From Abditibacteriota bacterium (lineage in GTDB: Bacteria > Armatimonadota > UBA5829): DNA of 60,894 bases. Location: the NCBI GenBank assembly GCA_017552965.1, contig JAFZNQ010000062.1, forward strand, positions 1 to 60,894, written 5' to 3'. This document shows positions 1 to 8,379 of this stretch, in pieces. The notes below the pieces were generated by a model, which was not told the origin of the DNA, did not search any database, and saw only the letters and a program-made list of their open reading frames with translations. Each line of letters begins with the position of its first letter. Position 1 is the first letter of the stretch. The translations under genes and the position numbers were made by a program.

Positions 1-633
1 ATCATCCGCAAGAGGCCGGACGTGAAGTTTTTTCTCCTGACCAAGAGGCCCCACCGGGTCCGGGAGCACCTGCCTCCGGACTGGGGAGACGGCTGGGAAA
101 ACGTGATGCTGAACGTGAGCTGCGAAAATCAGCGGCGGGCCGATGAGCGGATACCCCTGCTGCTGGAGCTGCCGGCCAGGCACAAGGGCATCATGTGCGC
201 TCCCCTCATAGGCAGCGTATCCATAGACAGATATCTCGCCTGCGGACAGCTGGAACAGGTGCTGTGCGACGGGGAAAACTACGGGGGAGCCCGCCCCTGC
301 CGCTATGAATGGGTCAAGGCCCTCAGCGAAGAGTGCAGGCAGCGCAACGTGACCTTCGTGTTCTGCGGCACGGGCCGGCGCTTCATCAAGGACGGCAGGC
401 TGTATGAGATAGAAGAAAACGCCCGCCAGAGCCGGCAGGCTTTCCTGTCCGGCCTGAGCTTTGAGGGCAAGCCCATAGAGTGGCGCCTGACCTTTCCCAT
501 GGGAGGTCTGCTGGACGACCGGGAGCTATACGCGCCATATTTCGGCAGGCGGTGCGGGACCTGCGGCATGCGGCCTGCCTGCAACGGCTGCAGCCGCTGC
601 GGCAGATGCGGCGGGGAAGAGGAGCAGCTCTGA
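1..633 (+). CDS. DUF5131 (phage Gp37/Gp68-like) family protein, 5' truncated
   Basis: The reading frame is open from base 1, so the gene starts outside the window; the first internal ATG is at 22. The product matches the DUF5131 pattern in order: an FLLTKRPHR block, NVMLNVSCENQ with ADERIP, the C-A-P-L-I-G stretch, an arginine-proline/W-V-K-A-L block and a C-terminal FVFCGTG block. The family occurs in phages and bacterial chromosomes and has no settled biochemical role. The C-terminus is unusual: a short tail with six cysteines in CxxC-like spacing (540-620), which could bind metal. No other phage gene is visible, so phage origin cannot be argued from this window. Confidence 0.75.
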   Translation: MIRKRPDVKFFLLTKRPHRVREHLPPDWGDGWENVMLNVSCENQRRADERIPLLLELPARHKGIMCAPLIGSVSIDRYLACGQLEQVLCDGENYGGARPCRYEWVKALSEECRQRNVTFVFCGTGRRFIKDGRLYEIEENARQSRQAFLSGLSFEGKPIEWRLTFPMGGLLDDRELYAPYFGRRCGTCGMRPACNGCSRCGRCGGEEEQL

Positions 634-723
634 GTATGGTATTGCGTTCCCTTTACGACAGTCCGGCCCCTCGCCGAAGGCGCGGACCGGGCAGAGCCCC
701 GCGTGACACACAAGGCTGATATT

Positions 724-1257
724 ATGGCTGACAGACCCTTTCAGAACACCTGCGACTGCTATGACAAAAAACAGTGCCCTCATTGCGGCGGCCCCATCAC
801 CCGGGACATGTCCTATTGCCCGGAGTGCGGCTGGGACCTCTCGACCTATGCGCTGCTGGAAAGGCTCGGCTCCGTTGCCGCCGGCCAACGTCGGCAAAAG
901 GCGGAGGAAGAAGAGGCGGCCCGCAGGCAGCAGCAAAAAGCAGAGACGCGGCAGGGCCTTTTGGGGCTCCTCTATATCCTGCTCTTCATCAGCGTCCCCG
1001 TCCTGCTGTATTTTCTCATGACCCGCTATGACTCCCGGCTGCTGCGCAGCTGCGGGTGGACCGTCATATTCGGCTGGGTGGCTTTTGTCGGCTGCTTTAT
1101 ACGCGAGAGCCTCATCGGCTTTTGGATGGTGGTTTTCGGTCTGGCGGTCCTGGCCCTCTGGCTGATCAATTATACCACGGCCACCCTCATAGTCCTGGGC
1201 CTTATGGTCGTCGGCTTCATCATATATGAGCTCCTGCCCCACCGCAGAAAAGACTGA
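724..1257 (+). CDS. Small zinc-ribbon membrane protein, unknown function
   Basis: This 177-residue protein begins with a zinc ribbon (CPHCGG, then CPECGW about 17 residues later). A charged Q/K/E-rich linker and about four hydrophobic segments follow in the C-terminal half. The ATG at 724 has AAGG about nine bases upstream; an in-frame GTG at 703 is the alternative. The zinc-ribbon-plus-membrane design resembles the two proteins at 7636-9060, but sequence similarity outside the ribbon is not evident. The function is unknown. A hairpin at 1264-1289 follows the stop codon. Confidence 0.7.
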   Translation: MADRPFQNTCDCYDKKQCPHCGGPITRDMSYCPECGWDLSTYALLERLGSVAAGQRRQKAEEEEAARRQQQKAETRQGLLGLLYILLFISVPVLLYFLMTRYDSRLLRSCGWTVIFGWVAFVGCFIRESLIGFWMVVFGLAVLALWLINYTTATLIVLGLMVVGFIIYELLPHRRKD

Positions 1258-1263
1258 CAAAAT

Positions 1264-1289
1264 GCCTGCGCCGCAAAAGCGGCGCAGGC
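1264..1289. terminator. Terminator-like hairpin between convergent genes
   Basis: There is a perfect 11-bp stem (GCCTGCGCCGC and its complement) with an AAAA loop. Read leftward, the stem is followed by ATTTTG, so it could end the uxu operon after a 150-base trailer. Read rightward there is no T-run. Bases 1290-1437 show no other feature. Confidence 0.55.
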
Positions 1290-1437
1290 TCGCTGTATCG
1301 TCAAACAGCCTTCAGCGCAAGTCTTTTCCCCGTCATCCCGGGGGATACTTCAGCATGCCAAACGCATCGGCATTTGCCGGTTTTCTCAAAGAGGCCGAGG
1401 GCATCTTCCGGAGTGAGAAGAGGCCCTATACCGGGAC

Positions 1438-2871
1438 TTAACGGGAAGCTTGATCATTGTCCCCGGCAGGCCGGACGCTTTGGTCCTCAAGGCCGAAAAA
1501 ACGGGCGGCATTGCGGAAGCAGATGCCTTCCGTAATAGCGCGCAGGGCTGCCTCGTCACAGGGGTATTCGCCGTCCTCCACCCATTTTCCCAGCATATCG
1601 CAGAGTATGCGGCGAAAATATTCGTGCCTTGTGTAGCTGAGGAAGCTGCGGGAATCGGTAAGCATCCCCACAAAGCCCGCCAGATAGCCTTCGTTGGCAA
1701 GACTGGTCATCTGGTCGATCATACCGCGCTTGTGGTCATTGAACCACCAGGCAGTGCCATGCTGCAATTTGCTCACCGCTTCGCCGGTCTGGAACGCGCC
1801 CATGACCGTTTCGATGGCAGCGTTGTCATTGGGATTCAGGGAATAGAGTATGGTCCTGGGCAGCTCTCCGGTCTCGTCCAATGAGCCGAGGAAGCCGGCC
1901 AGAGCCTTGACGGAAACCTGATCGCCGATGGAATCAACGCCTGCGTCGGGGCCCAGGGCCCTGAAGAGGCGCCGGGAGTTGTCGCGCATCACGCCAAAGT
2001 GGATCTGCATCACGACCCCCTGACGGGCATATTCACGCCCCAATTCCGTCAGCAGCGCAGTCTTGAACCGGGCTTCTTCCCGAGGAGTGGGAAGCGCGCC
2101 CTCAAGACGCCGCCGGAAGATGGCGCTGACTTCCTCCTCCGAAGCCGGCGCAAACGGCACCGCCTCCATGCCGTGATCGGAGACACGGCAGCCCAGCTCC
2201 GCGAAGGCCCTCAGCCTGCTTTTGAGAGCCTCCACCAGCTCCCCGTAGCTGCCGATACGGCCCAGTTTTTTCAGATACTCCGTATAATCCGCCTTTTCTA
2301 TGCCTAAGGCCTTGTCGGGACGGAAGCCGGGCAATACACGCGTCTTAAAGCTCTTGTCCCCGGCGATCTTCCTGTGCCATTCCAGCGTATCCGCAGGATC
2401 GTCAGTGGTACAGAGCGCAAAGACGTTGGAGCGTTCGATGAGTCTTCTGGCGCTCATGTCCGGGCTATGCAGCGCCCGGCCGGTCAGCTGCCAGACTTCC
2501 TCTGCGGTGCTGCCGTTCAGGATACCCTCATAGCCAAAATAGTTCCGCAGCTCAAGATGGCTCCAGTGATACAGCGGATTGCCGATGGCAAGCGCCAGGG
2601 TCTCCGCCCATTTTTGGAACTTGGCCCTGTCCGGCGCGTCCCCGGTAATATAGCGTTCCTCCACACCGGCAGAGCGCATCAGCCTCCACTTGTAGTGGTC
2701 GCGGGCCAGCCAGAGCTGGGTGATGTTGTCGAACTGCCGATCCTCGCAGATCTCGCAGGGATCCAAATGGCAGTGGAAATCGATGATGGGCAAGGATGCC
2801 GCAAGATCATGATAAAGGCGCCTCGCCGTTTCGGTGGACAGCAAAAAATCCCTGTCCATAAAAGACTTCAT
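1438..2871 (-). CDS. uxaC: Glucuronate (uronate) isomerase
   Basis: UxaC interconverts D-glucuronate/D-fructuronate and D-galacturonate/D-tagaturonate in the cytoplasm. The 477-residue product has the usual family length and the N-terminal DFHCHLDP motif (residues 31-38) of this amidohydrolase-superfamily enzyme. It also has the expected TDDPADTLEWH and SLNPNDN blocks. The ATG at 2871 is preferred because GAGGTAGG lies just upstream; an in-frame ATG at 2892 has no such site. It is the last gene of the operon uxuA-uxuB-uxaC, 55 bases after uxuB. Confidence 0.95.
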   Translation of the reverse strand: MKSFMDRDFLLSTETARRLYHDLAASLPIIDFHCHLDPCEICEDRQFDNITQLWLARDHYKWRLMRSAGVEERYITGDAPDRAKFQKWAETLALAIGNPLYHWSHLELRNYFGYEGILNGSTAEEVWQLTGRALHSPDMSARRLIERSNVFALCTTDDPADTLEWHRKIAGDKSFKTRVLPGFRPDKALGIEKADYTEYLKKLGRIGSYGELVEALKSRLRAFAELGCRVSDHGMEAVPFAPASEEEVSAIFRRRLEGALPTPREEARFKTALLTELGREYARQGVVMQIHFGVMRDNSRRLFRALGPDAGVDSIGDQVSVKALAGFLGSLDETGELPRTILYSLNPNDNAAIETVMGAFQTGEAVSKLQHGTAWWFNDHKRGMIDQMTSLANEGYLAGFVGMLTDSRSFLSYTRHEYFRRILCDMLGKWVEDGEYPCDEAALRAITEGICFRNAARFFGLEDQSVRPAGDNDQASR

Positions 2872-2926
2872 ATACCCTACCTCAGTATTCATCCGGAGCA
2901 CAGGCCCGGACTGTTCGCCCTTGCGC

Positions 2927-3781
2927 TTATACGCCGCTGTAGGCGGAAAAACCGCCGTCAATGGGTATGGTCACGCCGGTGATGAAGCCGGCGGCTTCGT
3001 TGTTCAGCAAAAACAGGACTGCGCCCGATAGCTCCTTTTCCGGATCGCCAAAGCGGCCCATAGGCGTGGCTGCAAGGATCTTGTGAGTACGCTCGGTGGG
3101 GGTGCCGTCGGGGTTGAACAGCAGCGCGTGGTTCTGACTGCTGGCAAAAAAGCCGGGAGCGATGGCATTCACCCGGATGCCGGCTTTGGAGAAATAGACC
3201 GCCAGCCACCGGGTAAAGTTGGTGACGGCCGCTTTTGCTCCGGAATACGCAGGGATCTTGGTCAGGGGCGTATAGGCATTCATGGAGCTGATATTCAGGA
3301 TAGAGCAGCCTTCTCTGCCCACCATTTGCCGGGCAAAGGCTTGAGTGGGAATGAGAGTGCCTATGAAGTTCAGGTCAAACACGAATTTCACGCCATCCTT
3401 GTCCAGGTCGAAAAAGCTCTTGATATCGGCCTCGATATCGCCCTCTTCATAGTATTCCTTGTCCGTAGTGGCCCGGGGATTGTTGCCCCCTGCCCCGTTG
3501 AGCAATATATCGCAGGGACCGAGATCGGCCAGCACGGCGTCCGCAACTGCATAACAGGAATCACGATCCAGCACGTTACAGGCGAAGGCTTTCGCGCAGC
3601 CGCCTTCCGCTGCTATCTCTGCCGTGACTTGCTGCGCCTTATCATAGTTCAGGTCCAGCAAAGCGACCTTTGCGCCGGCCCGCGCCAGCACCTTTGCGAA
3701 TGCAGAACAGAGTACTCCGGCAGCTCCGGTGACCACGGCGACCTTGCCGGTGAGATCGGTGTTCAGGATATTCTTTTGCAT
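2927..3781 (-). CDS. uxuB: SDR-family fructuronate reductase (D-mannonate oxidoreductase)
   Basis: This 284-residue short-chain dehydrogenase has the nucleotide-binding TGAAGVLC motif (18-25), NGAGG (95-99), a catalytic Ser near 165 and Tyr179/Lys183 in YSGAK. Its C-terminus (PMGRFGDPEKE and DGGFSAYSGV) is typical of SDR enzymes in mannonate operons. It should reduce D-fructuronate to D-mannonate with NAD(P)H. Its ATG lies one base after the uxuA stop, so the two are probably translationally coupled. Substrate assignment rests on the operon, because SDR substrates are hard to read from sequence alone. Confidence 0.9.
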   Translation of the reverse strand: MQKNILNTDLTGKVAVVTGAAGVLCSAFAKVLARAGAKVALLDLNYDKAQQVTAEIAAEGGCAKAFACNVLDRDSCYAVADAVLADLGPCDILLNGAGGNNPRATTDKEYYEEGDIEADIKSFFDLDKDGVKFVFDLNFIGTLIPTQAFARQMVGREGCSILNISSMNAYTPLTKIPAYSGAKAAVTNFTRWLAVYFSKAGIRVNAIAPGFFASSQNHALLFNPDGTPTERTHKILAATPMGRFGDPEKELSGAVLFLLNNEAAGFITGVTIPIDGGFSAYSGV

Positions 3782-3782
3782 A

Positions 3783-4877
3783 TCACCTGCCCTCCCCGGC
3801 CAATTTGTCCATCAGATCCCAGGCGCCCAGCATGTACATAATGCCCAGAGCGCGGTCATAGAGCCCGTAGCCGGGACGCACGCTGCCCGGCTTCTCGTCC
3901 CACAGATGCCGCCCGTGATCGGGCCGGATGTAGCCTTCAAAGCCGCAGTCGTGGTAGGCCCGGAGGATATCCAGGATACCCGTCTCGCCGTCGCAGTCCC
4001 GATGGGACGCCTCGGCAAAATCTCCGTTGGGGAAATGCCTGATGTTGCGGATGTGGGCAAAGGCGATGCGGTCGCAATGTCTGCGCACGATATCTGCCAC
4101 ATTGTTCCGGGGATCGGCGTTCAGACTCCCGGAGCAGAGAGTCAGACAGTTGCAGGGATCGTCCACCATACTCAAAAACCGGGCGATGCCGGCCTCGTCC
4201 ACCAACAGCCGGGGCAGCCCGAAAATATCCCAGGGGGGATCGTCCATGTGGATGGCCATCTTGATATCACACTCATGGCAGACGGGCATGAGCTTCTCCA
4301 GAAAATACTGCAGGTTGCCCCACAGCATTTCCTTTGTCACAGGCTTGTATGCGGCAAAGAGCTCGTCCAGCCTGGCCATGCGTTCCGGTTCCCAGCCGGG
4401 GAAGGTCATATGATACTTTTCGGTAAAGGACATCACGTATTCCGCCATCTGCTTCGGATCATCCTGGATCATGTCCTTCTGATAATACAATGAGGTGGAG
4501 CCGTCGTCCGCGGGATGGAACAGTTCGCTGCGGGTCCAGTCAAAGACAGGCATGAAATTATAGCAGATGACCTTCACGCCAAAAGGCCGGAGATTGCGGA
4601 TGGTCAGTATGTAGTTGTCGATATACTTGTCTCTCGTCGGCAGACCGATCTTGATATCGTCGTGCACGTTCACAGATTCCACTACGTCGGCGTTGAAGCC
4701 CGCGGCGCGTATCGGTCCGACAGCCTCCGCGATCTCGTCCTGCTGCCAGATCTCCCCGGGGAGTTTGTCGTGCAGCGCCCACACGATAGTACTCACCCCC
4801 GGGATCTGCCGGATATCCGACAGACTGATCTTATCATTCCCCACACCATACCAGCGAAAGCCCATTTGCATCGGCAT
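3783..4877 (-). CDS. uxuA: Mannonate dehydratase
   Basis: UxuA dehydrates D-mannonate to 2-keto-3-deoxy-D-gluconate. The 364-residue product begins MPMQMGFRWYG and carries the YNFMPVFDW, MAIHMDDPPW and RPDHGRHLWDE blocks typical of this TIM-barrel family. The start is supported by AAAGGAGA seven bases upstream. It is the first gene of a compact hexuronate operon. No KDG kinase or aldolase, transporter or regulator is adjacent, so the pathway must be completed elsewhere. AT-rich DNA at 4900-4925 contains a TATAAT on the minus strand and is the likely promoter. Confidence 0.95.
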   Translation of the reverse strand: MPMQMGFRWYGVGNDKISLSDIRQIPGVSTIVWALHDKLPGEIWQQDEIAEAVGPIRAAGFNADVVESVNVHDDIKIGLPTRDKYIDNYILTIRNLRPFGVKVICYNFMPVFDWTRSELFHPADDGSTSLYYQKDMIQDDPKQMAEYVMSFTEKYHMTFPGWEPERMARLDELFAAYKPVTKEMLWGNLQYFLEKLMPVCHECDIKMAIHMDDPPWDIFGLPRLLVDEAGIARFLSMVDDPCNCLTLCSGSLNADPRNNVADIVRRHCDRIAFAHIRNIRHFPNGDFAEASHRDCDGETGILDILRAYHDCGFEGYIRPDHGRHLWDEKPGSVRPGYGLYDRALGIMYMLGAWDLMDKLAGEGR

Positions 4878-5201
4878 GTTTCTGTCTCCTTTGTTTCTGT
4901 GTATAATTCAATTATATATAGATCCGCGGCTTTTTTTCAAGCTTCCCCGCCCGGGCAGCCGAAACAGGGAATACCGCCATCTTCCGCAGCAAACCCGGAA
5001 TCCGAAGCTTAGCATATCGGTCCCGGGACAAAAAGCCTGCGCAGCAGGCCTGTGTGTCGTGGTCCTATTTTATCAGGTTTTCCTTCAGGGATCCCTTTAT
5101 ATTAGTTCTTGGTTTTCTATGGCGCTCTCTCCTTCATCGGAACAGCCGTAATGGGCTCTGTCCGACACTTTCGATCTCTTTCGGGTCAGTCGATGCCAAA
5201 C
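4878..5201. other. Intergenic region upstream of uxuA
   Basis: This holds the AT-rich uxuA promoter region (4900-4925) and an orphan hairpin followed by a U-run at 5030-5049. No convincing gene was found on either strand. Confidence 0.5.
5030..5049 (-). terminator. Orphan hairpin plus T-run
   Basis: On the minus strand GCCTGC, a TGC loop and GCAGGC are followed by TTTTTG. It lies about 150 bases beyond the proper terminator of the gene at 5242-6543, with no ORF between. It may be a back-up terminator or the 3' end of a small RNA. Confidence 0.4.
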
Positions 5202-5226
5202 AAAAAAAGCGCCGCAAAAGCGGCGC
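5202..5226 (-). terminator. Rho-independent terminator of the beta-helix gene
   Basis: A perfect 7-bp stem GCGCCGC/GCGGCGC (arms 5209-5215 and 5220-5226) is followed on the minus strand by seven T (5202-5208). It begins 15 bases after the stop codon at 5242. Confidence 0.85.
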
Positions 5227-5241
5227 CCGGGTCTTGTCCCG

Positions 5242-6543
5242 TCACTTCTTGTCTTTTTTGGCCTTCAGGCCCCACACGTTGTTCTGCTCCCTGATCTCGG
5301 TCGTGATGTCGCTCTTGATACGTTTGGAGCCCTTGACTATGTTGCCCGTGAACACCAGGGCCTCGCAGGTCCCTCCCACGTGGACGGGAGTGCCGTCGGA
5401 CTGGAAGCGGCAGGCGTCCACGATCACGTTGCCTCCCAGGGCCTCCACGGAAGCGGCGCCCGTGTCGGTCTCGTCCCACTTTTCCCGGTCCCAGTTCACG
5501 AAGTTGCAGTTTTGGAGGGTCACGTCTCCCGACCGGGTCAGCACGTTGTGCTTGCAGGGCCCCCAGAAGGAGCAGTTGCTGAGCATCACTGTCCCCTCGC
5601 CGTTGGACTTGTTTATCTCCAGCATCACCGGGTCCTCTCCTATCATGGCCACGAATTCGCCGTTGGTGATGAGGATGCCCAGGTTGCTCACGGCGTCCAC
5701 CAGCACCGACTTGTTGCAGCAGTCGGCGCCTATGCCCAAAAACTGACCGTTGCAGGCTCCGTGCCCGTTGTCTATGAAGTGATAGCCGGCCTTGTAGCCC
5801 AGGGCAAAGGTGTCCACCACGTATTGCCAGTCGCTTTTGGCCAGGATAAAGCCCTCTCCGTGCTCCTGCTGCCAGGTGTAGAGAGGCTCGTTCATGCTGA
5901 ACCAGGGATTCCAGTGGATGTTTTCCCAGCGGCCTATGTCGTATATCTCGTCGGTGAAAATGCCCCGCCTGAGGGGCTGCCCCGAGATATTGCGGACCAG
6001 ATGCCTTTCGTTCTGGCTGCAGTCTATGCCGTTGAAGGGATTGAGGAGCTCACAGTCCAGGAGAGCCGGGTTTTTGCCCCTCATGGCCACGCACCAGGGG
6101 TAGGCAAAGGGCGCGTTCTTGTTGGTCTGGTCGGGGTAAAAGAACACGAAGCCCCGGACCGTGGAATTGGTGTTGATGGTCAGGAAGGGCTCGCCCTTCT
6201 CGTTGTTTTTGTCCGCCGTGGGCATCAGGCAGGAGCCTCCGCCGTCGGGCCGGGGCCAGCCGGGATTTCTGACGCCTATGTTGGCGGGCACCGACTTGTA
6301 GGTGCCCTCCAGGGTGACTCCGTTGGGCACTCTTATCTGTCCCTTGAAGAGATAGTTGCCGTTGTCCACCTTCACGGTGGCAAACCTGGCCTCGGCAGCG
6401 GCATCCAGAGCCTTCTGAAAGGCCTCGGTGTTGTCGGTCTTGCCGTCCCCCACCGCGCCGAAATCCGCCACGTTGATCTCACCGGCAGCGGCGGCGCAGG
6501 CAAGGGAAATGAGGGCTATGAGCAATAGAATAATACGTTTCAT
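5242..6543 (-). CDS. Secreted right-handed beta-helix (pectate lyase/GH28-like) protein
   Basis: This 433-residue protein has a Sec signal peptide (MKRIILLLIALISLACAAAA, likely cut near residue 20). Next comes the DFGAVGDGKTDNT motif (27-39) that opens many pectate-lyase-superfamily and GH28-like beta-helix domains. Later segments alternate short hydrophobic strands with N/D-rich turns, as in a parallel beta-helix. No polygalacturonase catalytic motif (NTD, DD, GHG, RIK) is clear, so it may bind or cleave an unidentified polysaccharide. GGAG lies before the ATG. A strong own promoter (6578-6607) and terminator make it monocistronic. Confidence 0.75.
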   Translation of the reverse strand: MKRIILLLIALISLACAAAAGEINVADFGAVGDGKTDNTEAFQKALDAAAEARFATVKVDNGNYLFKGQIRVPNGVTLEGTYKSVPANIGVRNPGWPRPDGGGSCLMPTADKNNEKGEPFLTINTNSTVRGFVFFYPDQTNKNAPFAYPWCVAMRGKNPALLDCELLNPFNGIDCSQNERHLVRNISGQPLRRGIFTDEIYDIGRWENIHWNPWFSMNEPLYTWQQEHGEGFILAKSDWQYVVDTFALGYKAGYHFIDNGHGACNGQFLGIGADCCNKSVLVDAVSNLGILITNGEFVAMIGEDPVMLEINKSNGEGTVMLSNCSFWGPCKHNVLTRSGDVTLQNCNFVNWDREKWDETDTGAASVEALGGNVIVDACRFQSDGTPVHVGGTCEALVFTGNIVKGSKRIKSDITTEIREQNNVWGLKAKKDKK

Positions 6544-6577
6544 CTGTGTCTCCGGTGCTAATGATATCGTTATTCTT

Positions 6578-6607
6578 ATTATACCAACAAGGTCCTTTTT
6601 TTGTCAA
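6578..6607 (-). promoter_or_regulatory. Sigma-70 promoter of the beta-helix gene
   Basis: On the minus strand TTGACA is followed after 18 bases by TATAAT, about 35 bases before the ATG at 6543. Confidence 0.8.
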
Positions 6608-6697
6608 CACAGACAGACCTCCGGCAGTTGTAATATATGAACGCTTTTTGCAATATGGTACCTTTTGCAATATTTAACGAGAAAGCAGACAAACAAC

Positions 6698-6727
6698 TTG
6701 CATTGTTGCCTACATACAGGGTATAAT
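6698..6727 (+). promoter_or_regulatory. Sigma-70 promoter of the pseudopilin gene
   Basis: TTGCAT (6698-6703), an 18-base spacer and TATAAT (6722-6727) lie 36 bases before the ATG at 6764. Confidence 0.75.
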
Positions 6728-6763
6728 AGAGCTGTAAAACAAAATCATCAAGGAGATCAAAGC

Positions 6764-7501
6764 ATGAAAAGAGGTTTTACACTCATCGAACTCTTGGTAG
6801 TGATCGCTATCATCGCCATCCTGGCAGCCATCCTCTTCCCTGTGTTCGCCCAGGCCAGAGAAAAGGCCCGCCAGACCCAGTGCCTTTCCAACTTCAAGCA
6901 GATAGGCACTGCCACCCATATGTATTGCGAGGACTGGGACGAGACCATGCCTTCCTTCTACGCGGGTCTGTATCCCTACTTCTCCTCCACTATGCCTGCT
7001 CCCTGCGGCAACGGGACTGCCAACGAGCCCTACGTGGCCAGCATGCACGGCTATTCTCTGCACTATCTCATCGTGCAGAACGCCATGATGCCCTACGTCA
7101 AGAACATCAATCTGTGGTTCTGCCCCTCCGCCGACTGGAAAGCCTCCAATCTGGGCAAGGGCATCAATGACGCCACCACCACCGCCTATCGCTTCTGCCT
7201 GTGCCAGGACACCTACAGGACCAACGTGCCCGTAGGCACCTTTGTCAAGCCCAGCCAGTTCGTTATCTGGCATGAGTGGAAGGCCTATCACCGCAACAAG
7301 GAAGGCAACACCGTGACCAACAACGGCAGAGACCCGCTGGCTGTCAACGCCGCCTTTGCGGACGGCCACGCCTCCCTGTGGAAGTGCGAGACCTCCAACG
7401 GCACCACCTGGGACTTCAACTGGCCCGCTCACTATATTGACGGCGCTCAGGTCTGGGTCGACACCTTTGCTTCCTGCAGCTGGGACGTGGGCAACAACTA
7501 A
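6764..7501 (+). CDS. Type II secretion-type pseudopilin (DUF1559-like)
   Basis: This 245-residue protein starts MKRG and then [16 protein letters not shown], a class III prepilin signal cut between Gly and Phe by a prepilin peptidase. The hydrophobic helix leads into [16 protein letters not shown], which I associate with Armatimonadota. The globular part is rich in Trp, Tyr, Cys and Asn and ends near FADGHASLW, like the C-terminal H/DG motif of DUF1559 proteins. AAGGAG precedes the ATG. It stands alone with its own promoter and terminator, and no secretion-system gene is nearby. It may form surface fibres or bind a ligand; the exact role is unknown. The frame extends upstream to 6665, but signal and RBS fix the start here. 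Confidence 0.88.
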   Translation: MKRGFTLIELLVVIAIIAILAAILFPVFAQAREKARQTQCLSNFKQIGTATHMYCEDWDETMPSFYAGLYPYFSSTMPAPCGNGTANEPYVASMHGYSLHYLIVQNAMMPYVKNINLWFCPSADWKASNLGKGINDATTTAYRFCLCQDTYRTNVPVGTFVKPSQFVIWHEWKAYHRNKEGNTVTNNGRDPLAVNAAFADGHASLWKCETSNGTTWDFNWPAHYIDGAQVWVDTFASCSWDVGNN

Positions 7502-7513
7502 GATCACACTTGC

Positions 7514-7539
7514 AAAAAGCCGGCCTTTGCCGGCTTTTT
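7514..7539 (+). terminator. Rho-independent terminator of the pseudopilin gene
   Basis: AAAAAGCCGGC and GCCGGCTTTTT pair around a CTTT loop, 12 bases after the stop codon. The symmetric A/T flanks would also allow termination on the minus strand. Confidence 0.9.
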
Positions 7540-7635
7540 GATATGGCGCGCCGTGCCCGGGGCCTCATTGCGCGTCTTTTTCGCCCCGTATGTGATATAA
7601 TGACATCGTAATCCGATACAAGGAGGATCAGGAAT

Positions 7636-8361
7636 ATGCAGCCGAATTACTGCGCTTTCTGCGGCAGCCGCCTGCCCGGCAACGCCGCTTTCTGCCCCGT
7701 CTGCGGCAAAGCCGTTTCCCTCCCGGCAGAAGCTGCCGGCGAAGAGCCCTGCGACGGCCCGGACATATACGCCTTTCTGAGCCCCGGCGACGAAGCATAC
7801 AGAAACAAGTTCGGCATCTGCGGCTGCACAGGCCTCCGGGCCTCCTGGAACTGGGCCGCCTTCTTTTTCGGCTGGCTGTGGTTCGGCTACAGGAAGATGT
7901 ATATCCAGGCTGTATGCGCTTTACTCGCAACCCTCTTTGTCGGTCCTCTGCCCATCATCTTTACGCTTCTGCTGGCGGGCGGTTTCAATTGGGACCATTT
8001 CCAGGTCAACAGCTTCGCGGCGACAGTGATGCTGGTCAGCCTTTTTGCCAGCCCGGCGCCCATACTTTGCGGCGTGCTGGCCAACGGGCTTTATCTCCGG
8101 GACCTCAGTGAGCGTATGTCCGTAGCCCGCAGCTTCCGGAGAGACGATCCGGACAGGAAAAAGTATATAGACGCCAATTCCGGAGTCAACACACTCTTTG
8201 TACTCATAGCCATTTTGCTGGTGCTGGTCCCGATCATGGCGATCACGTTTTACTATGCATACGGCAGTGATCCCGTGTGGCAAACGAGGTTCTTTCTTGA
8301 AAGGCACTGTCCGGAGCTGTTCCCTTACTCCGGTCCCGTAAGCGCGTATATGGGCTTCTGA
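7636..8361 (+). CDS. Zinc-ribbon/DUF2628-like membrane protein, first tandem copy
   Basis: This 241-residue protein opens with a zinc ribbon (CAFCGSRL, then CPVCGK). The SWNWAAFFFGWLWFGYRKMY segment of DUF2628-like proteins and three or four hydrophobic helices follow. ANGLYLRDLSER is shared almost exactly with the next gene. AGGAGG sits ten bases before the ATG and TATAAT (7596-7601) lies upstream. DUF2628 proteins are small membrane proteins of unknown function, and the ribbon suggests metal binding or protein contact on the cytoplasmic face. Only 18 bases separate it from its paralogue, so they are co-transcribed. Confidence 0.75.
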   Translation: MQPNYCAFCGSRLPGNAAFCPVCGKAVSLPAEAAGEEPCDGPDIYAFLSPGDEAYRNKFGICGCTGLRASWNWAAFFFGWLWFGYRKMYIQAVCALLATLFVGPLPIIFTLLLAGGFNWDHFQVNSFAATVMLVSLFASPAPILCGVLANGLYLRDLSERMSVARSFRRDDPDRKKYIDANSGVNTLFVLIAILLVLVPIMAITFYYAYGSDPVWQTRFFLERHCPELFPYSGPVSAYMGF

Positions 8362-8379
8362 CGCAGGGGAGGTTCCGAA

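Noticed and set aside
1-633. Prophage edge
   Set aside because: DUF5131 occurs in phages, but no other phage gene, integrase or attachment site is visible.
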